A stretch of DNA of 64,000 nucleotides from Panax quinquefolius. Lineage: Eukaryota; Streptophyta; Magnoliopsida; Apiales; Araliaceae. Of this stretch, positions 35,234-47,656 are shown in pieces; position 1 is the stretch's first letter; every line of letters starts with the position of its first letter. Below the pieces are notes generated by a model that searched no databases, was not told the origin of the DNA, and worked only from the letters and a program-made list of their open reading frames with translations. The stretch is from assembly GCA_020205615.1 (NCBI GenBank), contig CM035163.1, forward strand, positions 49,074,920 through 49,138,919, in the 5' to 3' direction. Position numbers and translations under genes: made by a program.

Positions 35234-36044
35234 AGGTCCAACTACAGGAGTTGTTGGACATCGGTTTCATTCATCCTAGTACATCTCCTTGGGGTGCTCC
35301 TTTTTTATTTGTAAAGAAGAAAACGGAGTATGCGACTTTTGTATCGACTATCGGAATCGAACCATGTCACCATCAAGAATAGGTATCCACTACCTCGTAT
35401 TGATGACTGTTTGACCATTCAGCAAGGAGCACAATTCTTTTCAAAGATCGATCTTCGCTTACGAATATCATCACCAAGATTAGAACCGAGGATATTCCAA
35501 AGAGTGCCTTCGTAAACTCCAGACGGGCATTATGAATTCTTAGTCATGCCTTTTGGATTGAGTAATGCTCCTGCGGCTTTCATGTATATGATGAACCGAG
35601 TATTCAAGAACTATTTAGATCAGTTCGTTGTTGTCTTTATTGATGAAATTCTCATATATTCCAAAAGCCGTGATGATCATGAGCACCATTTGAAGCTGGT
35701 ACTCCAAAGGCTTCGTGAAAATAAGCTATATGCCAAGTTGAAGAAATGCGAGTTCTGGCTTGAGGAAGTAGCATTTCTTGGGCATTTGGTGTCTAAACAT
35801 GGAGTATCTGTCGACCCGACGAAGATTGAAGCAATACAAAGTTGGGAGCAACCGAAGTCGGTGACCGAAGTACGTAGCTATCTGGGCCTAGCTGGTTATT
35901 ATCGGAGATTCGTGGAAGGGTTTTATCGAATCACTACTCCATTAACTCAGCTAACTCGGAAGGATACAAAATTCGTTTGGAGCGAAGAATGCGAGAAGAG
36001 TTTACAAGAAGTTAAGAGGAGACTTATTTCGGCACCTGTTCTAA
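35234..36044 (+). pseudogene. Tekay reverse transcriptase, catalytic motif altered
   Basis: Motifs in order: [58 protein letters not shown] and [13 protein letters not shown]. The catalytic pair, normally FIDD in this group, reads FIDE (35636-35647), so the active site is lost in addition to frameshifts near 35330, 35460 and 35515. The RT thumb and connection ([14 protein letters not shown]) are well kept. Confidence 0.9.
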
Positions 36045-36420
36045 CAATACCATCTGGTTCGGATGGATTTGTTATCTACAGCGATGCTTCGGACAAAGGG
36101 TTAGGATGTGTTCTCATGCAACGTGGGAAAGTCATAGCCTATGCCTCGCGACAACTTAAAGAATATGAGAGGAATTATCCTACTCATGATCCGAGTTAGC
36201 GTGATGCCTCTTCAAGCTTAAAGATCTGGAGGCACTATCTATATGGGGAGAAAGTGGAGATATATTCAGACCATAAAAGCCTCAAATATTTCTTCACTCA
36301 AAAGGAACTCAACATGTGGCAACGACGTTGGCTCGAGTTGTTGAAAGATTACGACCACACTATTCAATACCATCTTGGAAAAGTGAACGTGGTAGCTGAC
36401 GCGTTGAGTAGAAGATCATA
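36045..36420 (+). pseudogene. Tekay RNase H
   Basis: [19 protein letters not shown] holds the first Asp, [16 protein letters not shown] the conserved Arg-Gln-Leu block, [15 protein letters not shown] the later Asp, and [12 protein letters not shown] the last motif. A TAG at 36197-36199 interrupts between the Thr-His-Asp block and the next helix. Confidence 0.9.
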
Positions 36421-37910
36421 TGCAGGAACGAGTGCGATGATGTCAAGTATATGCATAGAGCCAACTTTAATAGAAAAAGTTAAGGTTGCTCAAGCCACCG
36501 ACCCGGAGCTAATGCGTATGAAGAAGAAAGTACAAGAAGGTGATATTCCGGAAGCGAGAATCGATGAAGAAGGAATACTTCGAGTCCACTCCAGACTTTG
36601 TGTTCCTAACGACTCTGAAGGCACACAATACACCATTTACGATCCATCCTGGAAGTACTAAAATGTATCGTGATCTTCGACATACATTTTGGTGGAACAA
36701 TATGAAGAGAGAGATTGCAAAGTTTATCTCGACGTGTTTAACTTGTCAACATGTAAAGGTGGAGCATCAAGTACCTAAGGGTCCATTGCAACCACTTGAG
36801 ATTCCGAAATGGAAGTGGGAACATATTACCATGGATTTTGTTACGGGTCTTCCTACGGTTTCTCAAGGCATCGATGCTATTTGGGTTATTGTTGATAGAT
36901 TAACCAAATCTACTCATTTCTTACCGATACGGGAGACTTATTCCCTTGAACGTCTTGCTCATATGTATGTAAATTAGATTGTGAGATTGCATGGCATGCC
37001 AGTATCCATAGTTTCGGATCATGACCCAAGATTTACTTCAAGATTTTGGGTTAGCTTGCAAAAAGTTATGGGCACGAATTTACGATTTAGTTCGGCATAC
37101 CATCCTCAAACGGACGGACAATCAGAGAGGAGTATTCAAACTCTTGAAGATTTATTAAGACTCTGTGTCCTAGACTTCAAAGGGAGTTGGGATAAGTATT
37201 TACCATTGGTGGATTTCTCCTATAACAACAGTTATCAGACAAGCATTGGTGTGGCCCCATTTGAAGCATTGTATGGATGAAAGTGTCGCTCTCTAGTATG
37301 TTGGGACGAGGTGGGTGAAGCAAAATTATTGGGACCCGAGTTGGTACGTATGACTACGAAAAAGATCCAAATGATTCGACAACGTATACAAACGGCACAA
37401 GATCGACAAAAGAGTTATACGGATCTTCATCGAAAGGACGTGGAATTTAGTATTGGGGATCATGTATTGTTGCGTGTTGCCCCATGGAAGGGAGTTACAA
37501 GATTCGGGAAGAGAGGAAAGCTCAATCCACGATTTATTGGTCCATTTCAAATTCTTGACCGAGTAGGTAATGTAGCCTATAGACTCGCGTTACCTCTGAG
37601 TATGTCTCGTGTTCTTAATGTGTTTCACATATCTGTACTTCGTAAATATGTGAAAGACCCGAACCACGTTATTGAGTTAAAACCAGATGAGATAGCCGAA
37701 GACTTAACGTACGAAGAGGTACCTGTCAAGATCTTGGATAGGAAGGAGCATGTCCTACGCACAAAGGTCATACCATAAGTTAATGTTTTGTGGAGGAACC
37801 ATGCTATAGAGGAAATGACCTGGGAGTTGGAAACGGAAATGAAAGCGAGGTATCCTCACCTTTTCGAAACACCAGGTACGTACGTCAATTTCGAGGACGA
37901 AATTTTATAA
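36421..37910 (+). pseudogene. Tekay integrase with C-terminal chromodomain
   Basis: The zinc-binding segment has His in [15 protein letters not shown] and the Cys pair in STCLTCQ. The core has its first Asp in ITMDFVTGLP, second in IVSDHDPRF and the Glu in [16 protein letters not shown]; all are present. The GPY/F module is RFIGPFQILDRVGNVAYRL. The end of the frame (VLWRNHAIEEMTWELETEM, PHLF) is the chromodomain that marks chromoviruses and is thought to guide insertion to chromatin. Breaks: a frame change between 36540 and 36661, TAG at 36975-36977, TGA after EALYG near 37278, and TAA at about 37776-37778 within the chromodomain. The frame ends with TAA at 37908-37910. Confidence 0.9.
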
Positions 37911-37921
37911 GGAGGGGAGGT
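37907..37921 (+). other. Tekay polypurine tract
   Basis: ATAAGGAGGGGAGG immediately before the 3' LTR. Confidence 0.85.
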
Positions 37922-40506
37922 TGTAAGACCCCAACTTATTATTTAATGAAATTAAATTTCCTCTATTTATTATCTTGAAATAGTAAGGGTTGATTTGATT
38001 AATGTGGTAAGTTATGGATAAAATGCGCAATTATTTCAAACAAGCAAGTGGTTTTAAAATATTCATTGTTGACGGGGAATATTTGTTTGGTCGTGAAATA
38101 TTTTTACTGTCTGGAAATATTCTTACGACGGCGCAGCCTTGTGTGGGCCCCATAATGGAAAGCGACTAGATGAAGAAAACGACAAGAATACGTTGGTTAT
38201 AAATAACTACGTAGTTATTACCAGATTAATCTTGTTTGGAATACCCTATGGTTAAAACACGATGAGCGAGAATATTACACTAATTATTGATTCTTACGTA
38301 AGAATTCACTACTCAATAATTATTACAGTAATTACTGTTAAGTATTTTATTTTATTGATTCAATAATTGTTGCGTTGATATTTAATATTACTGTTATTTT
38401 AATAATTGTCATTGCACAGTATTTTCTATTATCGGAGCAATAATTCATATTATTTGAATAATATTACTAGATAACATTATTGACAATATCTAGAAAGTTC
38501 TCGCATCAAGGAGAGGTTTGATCATCTAATTGCGGCGTCGATGAGAGATCCTTATTGAAAGCCCTCTTTCCTGGGCCCGTCTGTTTATCGATAATGTGAT
38601 TCTCAATAATATTATTTGTGAATAATTAATTATTGATTTATATGATGAGAAAATATTGATTTTATGCGGATATAGATGGATAAAATTTTTTAATGTGACA
38701 ATTGTTGAAAATTAATATTTTATCTTTTTCGATAAAATAATTCATTTAAATATATTATTTTAATAATATATTAATGGTGATATTTTTACAATGAATATGG
38801 GATATATGAGTATATGAGGAGGAAGAGTATTTGTGTGGCATTAAATGATTAACACATATTTTGTGTGTCGGTAGACCCCAATTTTTGACCAAAATTTGAT
38901 TATAGCATGTAAAATCGTCCGTTTGTGGATTTCGGTCAATTTTTGTTTGGAATTTGGAAAAACTTTTTTCTGCAAAGTTGTAGAGAATGAAATTTCCTAT
39001 GGAAAAGACATGTGGTTGGAATTTTTTTAATAAAAGAGCTATTTATTATGAATTATTGAAGTTATGTAGTTCCGAAATAATTGATTTTTGAAAGTTTTAA
39101 TTATTTTTAATTATAAAAACGTTTTTTTTGCTTGGTGGGCTGCATTAAACATGTGCAAGGTGGCTGAATTCAGATTCAAGAGGAGGGCTTGACAATTTTG
39201 TAAATATAATAATATTATATTAAATTTTCTACTTTGGTGTTCTAAGCATTTTTCTATAAATAAGATGCTTAGGTTAGAATTTAAAATCACACCAGAAACT
39301 GAAATCTTCCCTCTCTTTCTCTCTCGATATATTGAGCGTATTCTTGTGAGTTTTCATACTTTGAGTGTTGCTATACGGTGCAAGTTCAAGTCATGGCATA
39401 TTTCCGGTGTTTCAACTAGAAGTACTATCTTTTCGAGGTAAGGGATGTTATTTTCTTTTTAAATGATATTATTTTCTTCAATATCGTTATGCCAAAATAT
39501 TGGTTTGAACTTTTAATCAAACTTGAAACTTTTGTGTCGGAGTTACTATTCACATATTCGGTACTATTCACGTATACGACACTATTCACGAGTACGACAC
39601 TATTCATCAAAAAAAAAAAAAAAATTCTTTTCGTCCAAAATATCTATTATGGATACTAGCTTTGATTGTATCCATGTTTTGATCATTCTTGAATTTTACT
39701 TCACTATGATTATTTATGAGGTATTTTTGACATGAAATAAATTAAATACGAATCCTTGATATTTATTCTTTTGTTTCAATTTGGATTCGTTTCCTTTAAA
39801 ATATTTTTCATCATCCTCACCCTAAATGATGATATTATTGAATATCTTTGGCCTGTAGTGCAAAGATAAATAATTTTATAATGAATATCTTTGGCCCGTA
39901 GTGCAAAGATGAACAGGTGTTGAGATGAACATGACCAACTGATGCCTGTAGTGCAAAGATGAAAATTTAATTCAAGATGAATATTGATTGATGTTATAGG
40001 GATAAAATATTGACGATGAATTTTTAAATTCATAGATAATAGTAGATTTCATTCTCTACGTAACTCTTCTATGAATAATTATTTCCGCTACGAATATTGA
40101 TCTGAAACTTGTTGTCTATTGTATTTTATCAGATTTTTTTTCCTGTTGAAGACTAACGATAATTTGTTATATATTATCTTAGTCATAATATTCTTTACTG
40201 GGCTAGTTGAGCTCACTCTTTTCCTTGTTGTTCTATTTTTCTTCTCAGGAGGCGAGAATGTAGCAAGTACTAGTCGGGGTATGGAATGATGATTCTAGAA
40301 GTTGTTTAGTAGTCCTCATCATTTTTGTAAAATAATGTATCAATAATTGTGATGAGAATTTATTTAGGTATGGATATTGTCTAGAAGACAATATTTGTAT
40401 TTAAACTCACAATTTTTATGATGTATTAATAAAGTTGTAGTTGTTTCTGTACCATGTTATTGACGACCTAAAATGGGTGATGTATACCTATTTTGGGGGC
40501 GTCACA
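37922..40506 (+). repeat. Tekay 3' LTR
   Basis: TGTAAGACCCC..GGGGGCGTCACA, 2585 bp, collinear with the 5' LTR. TATA box TCTATAAATA at 39253-39262. A run of A of about 16 near 39607 is specific to this copy. Confidence 0.93.
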
Positions 40507-41429
40507 AGTCTTATTAATATTATTACAATTATTATTATTTTAATTTCTAAAGAGTTGGAAATTAATTTAATATTAGTACTCTTATTTATTCCTAATAAGA
40601 TTAGTAGGCTAATTAATTAAAGGATTTTAATTAATTAAAATAAAACTCAATTCTTTAATTGTTAAGGAGGGTTCCTCACATCTATAAATAAGAGGAGTCT
40701 TATTATGGGTGTGGTGGTTGTTGACTTTTTCACAACAGACGCGATTCTAATTGTTGGAGAGTACGCTCTTTTTTCTATGAGGGATAGAAAACTAGAGTTT
40801 TGTCAAACACCCATCTTTTTGAATCTTTCTTCTTCCTTGGTAAATCACCTCTAGAGGCCAAACACTTGGGTAGCTAACGTTGATCAAAAGAAGGAACCAA
40901 ACCCGGTGGATTCAAGTTGAACGCGAAAAGGATTTGGAGGTGAACTTGTATCTGTGGAAGCTCGAATCTTCAAGTGTATGATTCTTGTTTTTATCTTTTC
41001 GTTTAATTAATAATTGTTGCATAAAGGATGATCCTAAGTATATAGTTTATAAAATTTTAACTCTATTTTTCCACGTTTTTGCTTATTTTATGATTTGATT
41101 CGTTATTATAAATATTACAAACCTATCGATTGGCGTCAAATTGACTTTTATGCTAATTATTAATTATTTTAATTTGATATATATATTAATATGTGTTCGT
41201 AATAATTTATTTTAGGCGTAATTTTGTTGTATAAAATTTATTTATATTTAAAAAAATCATGCGTAACCGATGTATCCTATAACTTCCGTAATATGAATAT
41301 TTTATTTATCATATTTATACCGTGATTTCGCAATCATGGTGGGGTGATATCTTTTAAAAGTTACAGGTGAGATTTTTAATAAGTTACAAGTGGTATTTTT
41401 TAAAAGTTACAGGATTCTTAGATGATATC

Positions 41430-41484
<55 letters not shown>

Positions 41485-41684
41485 TAGCTCCTGATTCACG
41501 GAGACAGATTTTCTATTCACGTGAGGACCCACGTGAATATATTATATATATATATATATATTTTTAATTATTTTAATATTAAAATAATAAGTTTATTTTA
41601 ATCATAAAATAAAAATTTATTTTAATTTTAAAATTGGATTTCATGATAACTAATTGGAGTTGGAATTGGATTCCATGTTTCCTT

Positions 41685-42037
41685 AAATAAATGAGTTTAT
41701 TTAGATATGAAATAAGATTTCATATTATTCAAAATAAAGGAGTTTATTTGTGAATAGAAAATATAATCCGTATTTTTTAAATAAAGGAGTTTATTTAGAT
41801 ATGAAATAAGATTTCATATTATTCAAAATAAAGGAATTTATTTGTAATAGAAAAAGAGAATCAAGTGTTTTCTTTGATGAAGGAGTTTTTTTACTTGGAA
41901 TTAGATTCCATAATTAATTAAAATAAATGAGTTTATTTTGATTAAAATAAAATAGTTTATTTTATTCAATATAGGATAAATTAAAATAAAGAGGTTTATT
42001 TTGATTTAAATTTGGATTAAAATAAAGGGGTTTATTT
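41685..42037. repeat. Eight-unit array of AAATAAA-NNNN-TTTATTT palindromes
   Basis: Units at 41685, 41732, 41779, 41826, 41921, 41945, 41984 and 42020, each 18 bp. Seven-base arms are exact in all eight; the four central bases vary (TGAG, GGAG, GGAA, AATAG-type, GAGG, GGGG). The first four are exactly 47 bp apart. Confidence 0.85.
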
Positions 42038-42613
42038 TGATTCAAAATTAGATTTTATCTTAACTAAATTTGTTTATTAAATGATATCAATATATATATT
42101 GAATGTTTATTATTCATGAGATTTAATGTTATTTATCGATCGATATATGGTGATGTGTATGATAATAAATAGGATTGATTATGAATTATCAACCAATGTG
42201 ATTGAATTTTATTTTAGTTGGATGCATGAATGTATCGCGTTTTTATTAAATGGGAATCACAGACATCGCCTTCTAATTTTTTCTTAATGTAAATTCTATC
42301 TTCCTCCTATGTACTTCCCTCGATCACGATCAAGGTTTCTATTTATTTTAAATAGTTTTGTAATAGGAATAGTTAGAATTAATTTTGAAGAATTGGAGAT
42401 CGAGGAACAAGGAGCGCTTGAAGACCCATTTGTAATGGAGCCCGGGTGTAAATGTAATATTTATATTTAAATATTAATTCTTGCACCCCTAGGTTTGACC
42501 TTTTGATTCATTTGGTGGCTCTAGTGAACTAAACTAGAATAAAGTCCATAATCAATCCGGGTAGAATATAGTATTCTATATGTGCATGCTTATACTATAT
42601 ATATATATATTAT

Positions 42614-42648
42614 ATATTAATTAACATGCTTCGCATGTTAATTAATAT
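42614..42648. repeat. Perfect 16-bp hairpin with a 3-base loop
   Basis: Arms 42614-42629 and 42633-42648 around TTC; core AACATGC..GCATGTT. Flanked by TA tracts. Confidence 0.85.
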
Positions 42649-42656
42649 CACATTTA

Positions 42657-42706
<50 letters not shown>

Positions 42707-43353
42707 CATGCGCTTTAAACAAGATGAGACAAATTAATAACAAACCCCTCAAATATTTTATATTAAGTCCTAAGCGTTCAAAGATATTTGGAATATCGAA
42801 CGACGCCTTCTAGCATGATAAAAATAATAGAGTATCAATTAATTATTATAAGTTTGTTGTGTCACCACAAGTCTTATCTTAATTCTTTGAGATGTTAATT
42901 TTATCACATTTGATGCTTATAAAGAAAATTGAACAATATTGTTTTGTTGTGTCACTACAAGGACAATATTTTTCTTTTTTGAATATATAGAGTGCTAGGT
43001 TGGACTTAACTTGGATAATTTTGATTCGGATGTGCCACCACTTGATCAAAATAATCTAAGAGGCAAAATACAAGGAGTTGCATAGTTAATGTAATTGACA
43101 AGAGTTGTCTACCTATTTATTTATATATAGTTTGTTGTGTCACCACAATGCTATATACATTTGAAATGAGATCCTTATTCTCACTAGTAAATCTTTAATT
43201 AGATTTTGCCGAACTATATAAGTGAGGGTAATATAGTTTAAAGAAAATAGTGGGAGATACCAATTTAAAATAAGACCTAAATTATTTTGGTAATTAATAA
43301 AAGAATGTATGCTAAAATGTTGTTAAGAACAAATTTATTTACAGAATTTTATA

Positions 43354-44200
43354 ATGTCTAAATTACTATCACTGCGAAACATATTAGATGCTATTTAACC
43401 GGACCGAATTAAATGAACTGGTTAAAGAAATTGAGAATAGTTCTCACGGCTGAAAAACTATCTTATGTTCTTAATACGCTTATCCCTGCAATGGTTGCAG
43501 ACAATGCCTCTGAGGAAAGATTGCTACTTTTAGAATGTGGCAAGATGATGCACAGTTGGCTCAATGCATCATGCTCGCATCCATGAGTTACGAGCTTCAG
43601 CATCAGCATAAAACTATGGATGCTCCTACTATATTCCTTCATATCAAGTAGTTAATGGTAAGGAAAGTAGGACTGCTAGATATCAGATATCTAAGGAGCT
43701 CTTCCGATCTAGAATGACCGATGACACTATAGTACAGATAAAAGTCCTTAACGTTATCAATTTTATTGATCAATTAGGGCAACTGGTTTTGTCATGGATG
43801 GAGAGTTGAGCCAAGATTTGATCTTGCACTCACTCTCGGACTCCTTTCATAATTGTTGTGAATTTTTCATATGAACAAGCTAGATATCAGCGTTGCTGAT
43901 TTGCTTAACTTGTTAAAAATTGTTGAGAGTCACTTTCCAACCAAGAAAGACCATGTCTTACTGGTAGGGGCCAAAGGATCTTCTGAAACGAAGAATGATT
44001 CAAAGAAGGTAAATAGAAAGGCAAAAACAAAGGATAATAAGAACAAAACTGATACGGATAGCGAAAGAGTTTGCTTCCACTGCAATAAGCATGGACACTG
44101 GAAAGAAACTGTAAGAAGCATCTTGCAGAGGATAACCAGAAAAAGCTTAGTGAAGTTTCAGTTACAAATACAGTTTTGTTCATAATTGAAGTAAATTTTT
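43354..44200 (+). pseudogene. Copia gag, broken
   Basis: Starts MSKLLSLRNILDAI at 43354. After two frame shifts it reads MNWLKKLRIVLTAEKLSYVL, the typical copia capsid start. Later pieces are IQLLNVIN-like and SDSFHNCCEFFI-like, then a clean segment from 43871 (MNKLDISVADLLNLLKIVE) with a lysine-rich tail. The zinc knuckle begins CFHCNKHGHW, but a one-base change shifts the frame before its last Cys. Roughly 270 residues of gag can be traced. Confidence 0.75.
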
Positions 44201-44600
44201 TCTTTAAGTCAAGGTTCTACTTGGGTATAGGATACCGACTTTGGTTATCATAAATATAGATTTATGAAGGGACCAAACAGAAGTAGAAAGCTAAACAAAG
44301 ATAAGTAATCCTATGTGTGGGAAATGAAGCAAGGGTTGCTACATTAGCCATATAAACTTATAGTTTATCAATGCCTACGGGCAAATCTATTAAGTCAATA
44401 AGTTGTTATTGTATTCCAGTTCTTGTTAGAAACGTTATTTCTATTTTGTTGTTGGATAATAAAATCTTTGGTATTATATTTAAGAACAATTGTTGTTCTA
44501 TTTATAATAATAATGTTTTATATAGAACTGAAATATTACTTAATGGATTTTGTAAACATGATTTACGTAAAAAAAATTATTTTGCAAATTGAACAAACTA
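44201..44600 (+). pseudogene. Copia protease remnant, catalytic triad altered
   Basis: GSTWV is followed by a TAG and then DTDFGYHKY, where copia proteases usually have DTG. The following LPTGKSIKSISCYCIPVLV and YRTEILLNGF fit the rest of the protease. Not active. Confidence 0.7.
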
Positions 44601-45260
44601 GTATAAGAATAAGGAGATGATCATTCAAAAAGTTGAATGTGTGTATTTGCTGAAATACAAGTGTGAATTATTTGAAAGGTTCAAAGAATTCAGAAATGAA
44701 ACAAATTGGCAAAGTATTAGGATTCTTTGATCGGAACAATGAAGGAATACTTGTGCAATGAGTTTCTAGATCATCTCAAATGGTTTTCTCACAATGGATG
44801 CCTTCTGATATGCAATAATTGATTGATGTATCTGAAAGGAAAAATCGTACCTTGTTGGACATGGTGCGGTCCATAATGATTTTACCGACATTCCAATATC
44901 CCTATAGAGTCATGCCCTAGAAATGGCTGCATATCTACGAAAAGGTAACCTCAAAATCCAGCACCAAGATTCCATAAAAGTTATGGACAGGGAGGATTCC
45001 TAATCTTAAGTATGTTAAGATAAGGGGTTGTCCAACTTATGTGAAAAAAGGTTTCAAAGGGATAAGTTTGGGACAAGATCTGACAATTGTCGATTTGTGG
45101 GACATCCTAAAGTAAGTTTAGGATATATGTTCTATTATCCTACTTAGCAAAAAGTGTTTGTTGTGAAACATGCTGCCTTCTAAGATAAAGATGTTTATCA
45201 TTAAAAGGGCTCATAGGAGGATAATAGATCTTGAAGAGTTCAAGAACCACAAAACACTAT
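44601..45260 (+). pseudogene. Copia integrase remnant
   Basis: Readable pieces are KYKCELFERFKEFRNETN, RNRTLLDMVRS-like (near 44850) and GYMFYYPT-like (near 45125), in the order found in copia integrase. The zinc-binding domain is largely gone and there are many stops. Confidence 0.7.
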
Positions 45261-45870
45261 AAGTCAAATAAGAGGAACCTGTAGATAGAACTATTGTATC
45301 ATAACCAAATCATAAATCTGGAATAGTACCGAAGATACCTAGGAGGTATGGATTCATCATAGATGATGATGATGAGGTAAGTATCATAGAAGATGATGCT
45401 CAAGTTATATACGATGAGGTAAGAGTTGTAGACACTTAGAGAAATGGTTTGAAGCAAGCTTCTCAAATATGGAACATTCGTTTTGCTGAGACAATCAAAA
45501 AGGTTTGATTTTATCAAAAACAAGAATGAACCTAGTGTGTACAAAAGGGTCAGTGGGAGCGTCGTGATATTCCTAGTATTATATGTTGATATACTACGGA
45601 TAAGGAATAACATACTAATGCTACAATCAGTAAAGATAAAGTTGTCTAAACATTCCTCCATGAATGATTTGGGGGGAGTATCTTAATTGGGGAAACAAAT
45701 CTATATAGATAGATTTAAAAGGATGCTCGATTTAGCCAAAGGAACGTATATTCATTTGATGCTAAAATTGTTTATCATGGCAAACTCCAAGAGTTGTCTC
45801 ATGTTGATGAGCCATGAAGTGTATCTCTCTTAATAGTCCCCATAACTATCATGTATACAATGAAATGTAC
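45261..45870 (+). pseudogene. Copia reverse transcriptase, N-terminal half missing
   Basis: An acidic linker (DDDDEVSIIEDD) leads within about 30 codons to NGLKQASQIWNIRF and KRFDFIKNKNEPSVYKRVSG, which normally lie deep inside RT. The first 130 or so RT residues, with the first catalytic Asp, are therefore deleted. The YVDD motif reads LYVDI. Downstream blocks KLSKHSSMNDLGG and RFKRMLDLAKGTYI follow. Confidence 0.75.
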
Positions 45871-46240
45871 GAGACCTGATGTTGATCAGTCATATTATGG
45901 AGACATTCACTATGAGTCAGTGAAAAACATCTTAAAGTACATAATTGACACTAAGGATGTGATCATATTCATGGTGGGTCTAAATTAAAACTAGAGGGCT
46001 TAACAGAATCAAGTTTTTCAAACAGACCAAAACGACAGAAAATCCACTTTAAGGTAAAGCGTTACCTTGAACAGTGGTGCAGTGAATTGGAAAGGTTCCA
46101 AACAACAAAGAGTTGTTGGTTTAGTGATAAAGGCAAAGTATATAGCTATAAATGAAGCTGCAAGTTGATTGTTTGGATGAAAAGTTTATTATAGAACTAG
46201 GAATAGTTCCTAGTTCTATAATATGAAAAGTCTCATCTTG
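45871..46240 (+). pseudogene. Copia RNase H remnant
   Basis: SVKNILKYIIDTKDV, then a RKSTL block and NSGAVNWKGSKQQRVV, then KYIAINEAAS: this is the copia RNase H order. Several stops. Ends before the polypurine tract (about 46424-46437). Confidence 0.7.
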
Positions 46241-46438
46241 GATCTAAACATGTGTTGTGGCACTTTCATTTAATTATATGAATCATTGAAAGATGGAAAA
46301 TCACTATAGAGATAGTGGACTCTCAAGAACAACATTACATATCCATTAAATAAAGCTTATCCAACAACAGTATAATCCTCACTTAGAGAAGAAGGGTATG
46401 AGATACCATGACGATTGGCTTTAGTGCAAGTGGGAGAT

Positions 46439-47656
46439 TAAAAGTAGTATACACACAAGACAATCATGTTTGATGATAAAGCATATACTTAGTAACAATC
46501 TTATTCATTTATTAATAAAATGTATTAATTTATTAAAGGCTTTTAGTTATCTACATGATGTTGTTTTATAATATGTGATAAACCCATAGTTTTAAGCAAT
46601 ACTTTTAGAATAATGATGATGATCATTCTAATGAGATCTAAATTCTTAGAAAGCTTAAAACTAAAATAGTTCCCAATCGTTTGACTACTAAATTGGGGAT
46701 TAGTGAATCCGGATATATTGGTACATACGTTGCTTGCTCATTGGATGAGAATGATTGATCTCATGATCATTTGTGTGGAGACACTAAAGCAAGTATGTAG
46801 GTGCTTATTAGAGAATAAGTTCACTGAACGTGGCTCGCTAAGGAATACCTAATGGAGTTTTACTTGCCAAATCGAATAGGAATTCTGTAGTGATAGTAGT
46901 ACAAGTGATCCTTGGACTTGAGATCATCATAGTATCTTGTATATGATGAGTTATACTTTGACTTATTCCTTAAGACCCTTAGGGTATATCAAAGAGTATG
47001 CTTAGGTATAATAAGTTGTACATGGAGATAATGTATGATTAATAAAGAATCTACCGCTTCTAGTAAAAGAAGAGAAATGTCATATGTGATTCGATAAATG
47101 ACAACCCAAAGAGTCCTCGGGCGAAGGCAAAATGAAATTAGAAAGGAGTTTCTAATTTGCATTATTTGGAGTTGTGCATTTAAGAATCGAAATACATATA
47201 ATTAAATAAAATAAGACTTGACAATAATTCCTTGTCTTATATTTAATTGGGACATTATATGGTGAAAGGATTGAATTGTACGGTAACTATTTACTCTAAG
47301 GTTCTTTTATGATTAATGTTGAAATCTATATTATCTGGAAAGTCGTTAATCGCTAGGGAGGCTTATCCCTATTGTAGAATAAATATTATTTATTTAAATA
47401 AATTAATAGTTTAATTTATTTATTTAAATAAGATTAGAATTGTTCTAATTGATTTATTCACAACCAGTTTAATACGGAGAACCTAGAGGGTCACACCAAA
47501 AAAGGAAGAATAATTATTTAAGAAGTTAATGGCATAATCGTAATAATATATTAAGTGTATTTAATTTAATCTATGGTGATAGAATAAATTAAATAGCTTA
47601 ATATTTATTATTTAATATTTTAAAAATATTAAATATATAAATTAATAAGAGGAGTC
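46439..47656 (+). repeat. Copia 3' LTR, truncated
   Basis: Collinear with 29386-30582. The match ends with GAGTCTT at about 47655, where the GGGAGATCAAGTCAA array of the Tat LTR begins. The promoter and distal half of the LTR (present at 40512 onward in the 5' copy) are missing. Confidence 0.85.

Larger units (their letters stand above)
30583..40506 (+). mobile_element. Tekay/Del-like chromovirus (9924 bp), complete but dead
   Basis: Two LTRs (30583-33176 and 37922-40506), a primer site, gag with two zinc knuckles, protease, RT, RNase H, integrase with a C-terminal chromodomain, and a polypurine tract, flanked by the 5-bp duplication AGTCT (30578-30582 and 40507-40511). About 12 differences in the first 230 aligned LTR bases, counted by eye, suggest an old insertion. 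The coding region has many stops and frameshifts. Confidence 0.93.
40512..43353 (+). other. Rest of the copia 5' LTR and untranslated leader
   Basis: The LTR promoter (TATA box TCTATAAATA at 40681-40690) lies just after the nested Tekay element. The LTR end and primer site were not located. The stretch holds (TA)n tracts (41433-41482, 42655-42703), an eight-unit palindrome array (41685-42037), a 16-bp hairpin (42614-42648) and repeated TTGTTGTGTCACCACAA motifs (about 42854, 42943, 43133). No gene. Confidence 0.6.
29386..47656 (+). mobile_element. Ty1/copia element, decayed, with a Tekay element nested in its 5' LTR
   Basis: Direct repeats 29386-30582 and 46439-47656 are the start of the 5' and 3' LTRs. 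The 5' LTR is split by the chromovirus at 30583-40506 and resumes at 40512. Internal order gag, protease, integrase, RT, RNase H is the Ty1/copia order. Coding sequence is shrunken: about 2.9 kb remain, and the first half of RT is missing. The 3' LTR stops abruptly at about 47656 against the Tat LTR array. The clade is not determined. Confidence 0.85.

Noticed and set aside
41685..42037. CRISPR-like array
   Set aside because: The repeats are short AT palindromes in a plant retroelement with variable spacing and no cas genes; a CRISPR reading is not sensible.
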